A DNA stretch of 64,000 bases from Micromonospora sp. NBC_00389 (GTDB lineage Bacteria > Actinomycetota > Actinomycetes > Mycobacteriales > Micromonosporaceae), in assembly GCF_036059255.1 (NCBI RefSeq), contig NZ_CP107947.1, forward strand, positions 806,001 to 870,000, given 5' to 3'. The notes under the pieces were generated by a model, which was not told where the DNA came from, did not search any database, and saw only the letters and a list, made by a program, of their open reading frames with translations. The stretch's first letter is position 1. The number at the start of each line of letters is the position of its first letter. The position numbers and the translations under genes were made by a program. Below, in pieces: positions 59,487 through 64,000 of the stretch.

Positions 59487-59993
59487 TCAGACCACCAGGG
59501 CCAGCCACTTGCGGTACGAGGTGGCGAACGGCTCGGTGCCGTCGCCGAGCGCGCCGAACAGCCACCGGGCCGCCGCCTCGGCCTCGACCACCACGTCCTC
59601 CGGGTAGCCGTACCGGGCCCGGTGCTCGGCGAACTCGTCCTCGTCGAGCAGCTCCACCAGGCCGGTGGCCCGGCGCCGGACCACGTCCAGGTCCAGGTCG
59701 ATCAGATGGACCGTGTCGTCGGATTCCCAGCGGGCCGGGGTGGCGATGTCGCAGTAGACCTCGCTGGTCCGCGGCGGCGGGTTGAACATGCCCGTCCACC
59801 AGGCGTGGCGCGGCACCAGCAGGACGAACGGGATCTTCTCCACCGACGGACGGCCGTGGTAGACCGACTCGGTGCCCGCGGGGACGCCGAGCCAGACGCC
59901 GAGGTCGTCCTCGGCGAGCCGGCGGGCGGGATAGTCACGGTGGGCGCTGCCGTCGTACTTGCGGTAGATCACTCGGACCACGTCGCTCGGCAT
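59487..59993 (-). CDS. DUF402 family protein
   Basis: A 168-residue DUF402 protein (FomD/Ntdp-like phosphatase fold). Catalytic-site acids are in YCDIATPARWESDDTVHLIDLDLDVV, with a preceding basic strand VIYRKYDGSAHRDYPARRL. Members hydrolyse nucleoside di-/triphosphates or cytidylyl phosphonates; substrate unknown here. ATG 59993 is 7 nt after TAGGGT (leaderless). Convergent with the sigma factor gene. Confidence 0.82.
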   Translation of the reverse strand: MPSDVVRVIYRKYDGSAHRDYPARRLAEDDLGVWLGVPAGTESVYHGRPSVEKIPFVLLVPRHAWWTGMFNPPPRTSEVYCDIATPARWESDDTVHLIDLDLDVVRRRATGLVELLDEDEFAEHRARYGYPEDVVVEAEAAARWLFGALGDGTEPFATSYRKWLALVV

Positions 59994-60137
59994 GATTCGC
60001 ACCCTAACCGATACTGCCCACGCGTCGTAGCACAGCTGTAACCGGACGGCGCCGGACGGGCCGGCCCACCAACCGGTACCGCGCCACGCGGGCGGATGGG
60101 CGCGGCCCGTGTCGGGCACGACGGGTACCGTCGCACG

Positions 60138-62294
60138 GTGACTCCGCCCCGCACCGCCACCGGTTCCGCCACCCCGTCGGCCCGTGCCGGGAGCCGGCGG
60201 CGGGGTGCCCGGCCCAGCGGCACCGAGCTGCTCGCGGCGGCGGTCGGCGCGGTGCCTGGCGGTGCTGCGCGCCCCGGCCAGCAGCAGATGACCACCGCGA
60301 TCGAGGAGTGCGTGACCAGCGGCGAGCACCTGCTCGTCCAGGCGGGCACCGGCACCGGCAAGTCGCTGGCCTACCTCGCGCCGGCCCTCACCGTGGACGG
60401 CCCGGTGGTGGTCTCCACCGCCACCCTGGCGTTGCAGTCCCAGTTGGTCGACCACGACCTGCCCCGGCTGGCCGACGCGGTCGAGCCGCTGCTCGGCCGG
60501 CGGCCCACCTTCGCGGTGCTCAAGGGCCGCCACCACTACCTCTGCCTCGCGCGACTGGACAACTCCACAGAGGAGGAGCCGGAGGACACCCTCTTCGACA
60601 CCCCGGCCGCCCGCCCCGGCGGCGGCACGAAATGGCTCGGCGAGGCGGGCCGGATGGGCAAGCAGATCGAGCGGCTGCGCGGCTGGGCGGAGAAGACCGC
60701 CACCGGCGACCGGGACGAGCTGGACCCGGGCGTTGACGACCAGGCCTGGCGGCTGGTCTCGATGCCGGCCCGGGAGTGCGTCGGGGCGACCCGCTGCCCG
60801 TTCGGGGCGGAGTGCTTCGCCGAGGCGTCGCGTGCACGGGCCCGCGAGGCCGACATCGTGGTGACCAACCACAGCCTGCTCGCGGTCGACATGCTGGCCG
60901 ACCGGCACATCGTGCCGCCGCACAAGCTGCTCATCGTGGACGAGGCGCACGAGCTGGCCGACCGGGTCTCCTCGGCGGCCCAGGCGGAGCTGGTGCCGGA
61001 TCTGATCGACCGGTCCACCCGGAGGGCCCGCCCGCTGCTGCGGCCGGAGACCGCCGAGTCGCTCACCGCGGCCGGCGACGCCCTCGCGGTCGGGCTGGCC
61101 GAGGCACCGGCTGGGCGGATCACCGCCGGGCTGCCGGCGCCGCTTCGCGAGGCGTGCACGCTGCTCGACGCGGCGACCCGCGCCGCGCTGGACGCGATCG
61201 GCGAGGTCAAATCCGACGATCCCGACCCGGTCCGCAAGCAGCAGGCCAAGGCGGCGTTGGACGAGCTCTCCACGACCGCGCAGCGGCTGCTGGAGGAGGC
61301 CGAGCACGACGTGGCCTGGGTGGAGAAGAACGACAGCGGCAGCCGGCGCGCACTGGTGGTCGCGCCGCTGTCGGTGGCCGGCACCCTCGCCACCCACCTG
61401 TACGACGAGCGCACCGTGGTCGCCACCTCGGCCACCCTGGCGCTCGGTGGCCGGTTCGACACGGTGGCCCGCGCCCTCGGGCTGGACGCGCCGCCGGTCC
61501 CGGCGTCCCCGGCCGCCGCCGCGCTGGCCGCCCGCACCGGCCCGGGCCGCCCGGCCGCCGAGACGCCGGGCCGCCGGCTGGCCGACGACGCCATCCCGGG
61601 TGCCACCATCCCGGCGACCGAAGGTCCGGGCTGGCGGTCGCTGGACGTGGGGTCGTTCGACTACGCCCGGCAGGGCATCCTGTACGTCGCGGCGCACCTG
61701 CCCCGGCCCAGCGTCTCCGGGCTGCCCGAGGCGGCCGGGGAGGAGCTGATCGCGCTGGTCGAGGCGGCCGGTGGGCGTACTCTTGGGCTCTTCTCCTCCC
61801 GGCGAGCCGCGCAGCAGGCGGCGGAGCTGCTGCGCGCGCGGACCGACCTGCCGGTGCTACTGCAGGGTGAGGAGGCGCTGCCGCTGCTGGTCCGCCGGTT
61901 CCGCGAGGAGCGCGCCAGCTGCCTGTTCGGCGTGATGTCGCTCTGGCAGGGAGTGGACGTGCCGGGCGATGCCTGCCAGCTCGTGGTCATCGACCGGCTG
62001 CCCTTCCCCCGGCCGGACGAGCCGCTGGCAGCGGCCCGCGCCGCAGCCGTGGACGCGGGCGGCGGCTCCGGCTTTGCCGCGGTCAGCGTGCCGATCGCGG
62101 CGGTCCGGCTGGCCCAGGGGGTGGGCCGGCTGATCCGGGCCACCGGCGACCGGGGGGTGGTCGCGGTGCTCGACTCCCGGCTGGAGACCGCCCGCGGTTA
62201 CGGGCCGTTCCTGCGTCGTTCGCTGCCGCCGTTCTGGTACACCACCCGCCCCGAGGTGGCCCGCGGTGCGCTGCAACGCCTCGCCACCGCCTGA
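60138..62294 (+). CDS. dinG: DinG/XPD-like DNA helicase
   Basis: A 718-residue superfamily 2 helicase: Walker A VQAGTGTGKSLAYLAPAL, DEAH box in LLIVDEAHELADRV, four-Cys Fe-S cluster region (HYLCLARL, then ARECVGATRCPFGAECF), later motifs VVATSATLALGGRF, LGLFSSRRAAQQAAELL and QGVGRLIRATGDRG. Unwinds DNA in repair or R-loop removal. GTG 60138 has TACCGT 6 nt upstream (leaderless). Confidence 0.93.
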   Translation: MTPPRTATGSATPSARAGSRRRGARPSGTELLAAAVGAVPGGAARPGQQQMTTAIEECVTSGEHLLVQAGTGTGKSLAYLAPALTVDGPVVVSTATLALQSQLVDHDLPRLADAVEPLLGRRPTFAVLKGRHHYLCLARLDNSTEEEPEDTLFDTPAARPGGGTKWLGEAGRMGKQIERLRGWAEKTATGDRDELDPGVDDQAWRLVSMPARECVGATRCPFGAECFAEASRARAREADIVVTNHSLLAVDMLADRHIVPPHKLLIVDEAHELADRVSSAAQAELVPDLIDRSTRRARPLLRPETAESLTAAGDALAVGLAEAPAGRITAGLPAPLREACTLLDAATRAALDAIGEVKSDDPDPVRKQQAKAALDELSTTAQRLLEEAEHDVAWVEKNDSGSRRALVVAPLSVAGTLATHLYDERTVVATSATLALGGRFDTVARALGLDAPPVPASPAAAALAARTGPGRPAAETPGRRLADDAIPGATIPATEGPGWRSLDVGSFDYARQGILYVAAHLPRPSVSGLPEAAGEELIALVEAAGGRTLGLFSSRRAAQQAAELLRARTDLPVLLQGEEALPLLVRRFREERASCLFGVMSLWQGVDVPGDACQLVVIDRLPFPRPDEPLAAARAAAVDAGGGSGFAAVSVPIAAVRLAQGVGRLIRATGDRGVVAVLDSRLETARGYGPFLRRSLPPFWYTTRPEVARGALQRLATA

Positions 62295-62330
62295 CCGCCC
62301 GCCACGCCCCACCGCACACCGCGCCGCAGC

Positions 62331-62412
62331 TCAAGATCCGCACAACATCAGGGAAAGAGTGGCCTCCGACAGCGGGGAGACCACTCTTTCCAGGAAACTG
62401 TGTGGATCTTGA
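62331..62412. repeat. CAAGATC palindromic element, copy B
   Basis: TCAAGATCCGCACAACATCA and GGGAAAGAGTGG pair at 26 of 32 positions with the right arm, whose complement reads TCAAGATCCACACAGTTTCC and TGGAAAGAGTGG. Interior GGCCTCC/GGGGAGACC extends the stem. Same outer ends and inner TGGCCTCCG as copy A (53478). Confidence 0.8.
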
Positions 62413-62426
62413 AGTGGGCCGGCGGG

Positions 62427-63725
62427 TCAGGGAGCCTGTGCGGCGACGACCACGGCGTCCGGCGGGGTGTCCGGGACCGTCCGGGCGGCCAGCCTGCGGA
62501 CCGCGGTGTTCAGCACCGCGATCAGCGGCACGGAGACCAGCGCGCCGGTGATCCCGGCGAGCACCACCCCGGCGGCAATACCGATGATCACCGCGAGCGG
62601 GTGGAGGGCCACCGCCCGTCCCATGATCAGCGGCTGGAGCACGTGCCCCTCCAACTGCTGCACGCCGATCACCACGCCCAGGATGATCAACGCGGTGACC
62701 GGGCCGCTGTCGACCAGCGCCACCAGTACCGCCACGCCGCCGGAGAGCGCCGCACCGACGATCGGGATGAACGCGCCAAGGAAGACCAGCGCGGCCAGCG
62801 GGAAGGCGAACGGAATGTCGAAGATGACCAGGAAGATGCCGATGCCGACCGCGTCGATGAAGGCGACCAGCACCGTCGCCCGGACGTAGGCGACCAGCGT
62901 CTGCCAGGAGGCTCGGCCGGCGTCGTCGACCTTCCACCGGGCGGCCACCGGCAGCAGCCGGACCAGGAAGCGCCAGATCCGGCTGCCGTCGCGCAGGAAG
63001 AAGAACGTGGCGAAGAGCACCAGCAGCGTGCCGGTCAACACCTCGGCCAGCGTGGCGGCGGTGCTCAGCGCGCCGCTGGTGAACTTCGAGGTGTTGTCGT
63101 TGATCCAGCCCTGCGCCTCGTCGATGTAGCGGTCGAGCTGGTTGTCGGAGACGTGCAGCGGGCCCGTCTTCAGCCAGTTCTGGATCTGCCGGACGCCCTC
63201 CGAGGACTTCTCGCTCAGCTCCGGCACTCCCCGGATGAACTCGTTGACCACCAGGGTGAGCGTGCCGATCACCGCCGCCAGGCCACCGACCAGCACCACC
63301 GCCGTCGCCAGCGACCGGGGCAGCCGGGCCCGCAACAGCCAGCCCACCGCCGGCGCGAGCAGCGCCGAGAGCAGTAGCGCGATGGCCAGCGGAATGATCA
63401 CGATCTTGACCGTGCCGACGATCCGGAGCAGCGCCCAGGCCACCACGCCGATCACGATCAGCCGCCAGCACCAGGCGGCGGCGATCCGCAGCCCGTGCGG
63501 GACGTCGGCGTCGTCGCGGCTGGAGGTCGAGCTGTGCACGTCCACCGGAGGTTCCGCGCCGACGACCGTGGCCGTCGGCGGCGCGGCGGGCCCCGGCACG
63601 GCGGGCGAGGCCACCCCGACGGGCTCCGGGACGTCGCTCGACGCGCTCCGATCGGCGCGTACCGAGTCCCGTCCTGACTGGTAGGCGCGGCGGAGCCGCC
63701 CGCGTACCCGCTCGAAGCGGCTCAA
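62427..63725 (-). CDS. AI-2E-family transporter-like membrane protein
   Basis: A 432-residue member of the AI-2E/PerM family with about eight helices after a disordered N-terminus of about 75 residues. Core segments: IVIIPLAIALLLSALLAPAVG, TLLVLFATFFFLRDGSRIWRFL, AFPLAALVFLGAFIPIVGAAL and GHVLQPLIMGRAVALHPLAVI. Known relatives export AI-2 or exchange sodium/protons; function here open. I favour TTG 63725, 5 nt after AGGAGG; GTG 63731 abuts that site and ATG 63779 has none. Confidence 0.85.
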   Translation of the reverse strand: MSRFERVRGRLRRAYQSGRDSVRADRSASSDVPEPVGVASPAVPGPAAPPTATVVGAEPPVDVHSSTSSRDDADVPHGLRIAAAWCWRLIVIGVVAWALLRIVGTVKIVIIPLAIALLLSALLAPAVGWLLRARLPRSLATAVVLVGGLAAVIGTLTLVVNEFIRGVPELSEKSSEGVRQIQNWLKTGPLHVSDNQLDRYIDEAQGWINDNTSKFTSGALSTAATLAEVLTGTLLVLFATFFFLRDGSRIWRFLVRLLPVAARWKVDDAGRASWQTLVAYVRATVLVAFIDAVGIGIFLVIFDIPFAFPLAALVFLGAFIPIVGAALSGGVAVLVALVDSGPVTALIILGVVIGVQQLEGHVLQPLIMGRAVALHPLAVIIGIAAGVVLAGITGALVSVPLIAVLNTAVRRLAARTVPDTPPDAVVVAAQAP

Positions 63726-63884
63726 GCGCACCTCCTGGCAGAGAAACCGGCCCGCCCACGACGACAGGTCGGACAGCATACGTCCGTTCCCGACACCGTA
63801 GGGCAGTTCCGCCACACATTGCCCCGGTCACCTCGGGCGTAACCACCGGCTGCCGGCCGTCGCCGACACGGTAGCGTCTGCGGC

Positions 63885-64000
63885 GTGACCGCCGACCAGG
63901 ATCTCGACGCCGGCCTGCCGATCCGCCTGCTGCACGACCGGGTGCTGGTACGGATGGAGGGCAGCGAAGGCGAGCGCCGCTCCACCGCCGGCATCGTCAT
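63885..64000 (+). CDS. GroES-like co-chaperonin, N-terminal fragment (cut by window edge)
   Basis: 38 codons visible: VTADQDLDAGLPIRLLHDRVLV then RMEGSEGERRSTAGIVI, matching the cpn10 start (PLHDRV..., mobile loop, GGIVIP). It continues beyond the right edge. GTG 63885 has TAGCGT 7 nt upstream (leaderless). Diverged from standard GroES, so it could be a second copy. Confidence 0.75.
   Translation, partial: MTADQDLDAGLPIRLLHDRVLVRMEGSEGERRSTAGIV

Noticed and set aside
1..64000. CRISPR arrays, tRNA or rRNA genes, prophage or IS elements
   Set aside because: No regularly spaced repeats with unique spacers, no tRNA-like cloverleaf noticed, and no transposase, integrase or phage structural protein among the plausible genes. 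A tRNA scan was not run.

Overview
The window is a gene-dense, very GC-rich stretch of an actinomycete chromosome. It reads most like Micromonospora or a close relative. The support is strong third-position G/C, mycothiol biosynthesis genes (mshA, mshD) and a mycothiol-S-transferase-like gene, a GlnR regulator, a PhoU/SenX3 pair, frequent GTG starts and many apparently leaderless genes. I see no rRNA, tRNA, CRISPR array, prophage or transposase. Almost everything is core chromosome; the unusual material is in regulation, small genes and intergenic repeats.

Layout. 1-1.4 kb: divergent senX3 (cut by the window edge) and phoU around a PHO-box-like repeat. 1.4-9.7 kb: phosphoglycerate mutase, two tandem MFS exporters, a Rho_N/histone-H1-like fusion protein, a YbjN protein, mshA and an SDR. 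9.7-12.7 kb: a short direct-repeat cluster, a methyltransferase-like gene, murB and a mycothiol-dependent-type enzyme. 12.7-18.5 kb: a complete beta-glucoside uptake operon (binding protein, two permeases, GH1 glucosidase, LacI regulator) with two perfect LacI-type operators around its promoter. 18.5-21.3 kb: RidA, tandem-GNAT, macrodomain and EI24 genes. 21.5-25.1 kb: an ABC-2 exporter with its own NarL-type two-component system. 25.1-38.3 kb: mostly single genes (WYL regulator, SDR, VOC, CGNR regulator, AlaX, HBHA-like cluster, hydrolases, asparaginase, BKACE, YgfZ/Fur pair, class IV aminotransferase, nitrobindin-like, DsrE). 38.4-42.4 kb: an SCP2-like gene coupled to a glycogen debranching enzyme, then a membrane protein and a winged-helix regulator.

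42.5-53.4 kb holds the DUF1416/thiosulfate sulfurtransferase operon with a cysteine-rich leader peptide, then lmeA, glnR, a polysaccharide deacetylase, mshD and pstSCAB. From memory this order is broadly shared with the M. tuberculosis Rv0814c-Rv0820 region. 53.5-64 kb: NUDIX, Gfo/Idh/MocA, the low-affinity phosphate transporter (DUF47 + Pit), PPK2, a SigJ/ECF41-like sigma factor, DUF402, a DinG-like helicase, an AI-2E-family protein and the start of a GroES-like gene.

Themes. (1) Phosphate: senX3/phoU, pstSCAB, DUF47-pit and ppk2 lie in one window, and three of the control regions carry GTTCA-type repeats with about 11-bp phasing, as expected for PhoP/RegX3. (2) Thiol and sulfur: mshA, mshD, an MDMPI-family enzyme, and a sulfurtransferase operon that looks controlled by a Cys-codon leader. 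(3) Leaderless expression: 21 starts have a TANNNT hexamer 6-8 nt upstream. (4) Several palindromic or tandem intergenic repeats, at least one in more than one copy here, look like small REP/MITE-type elements.
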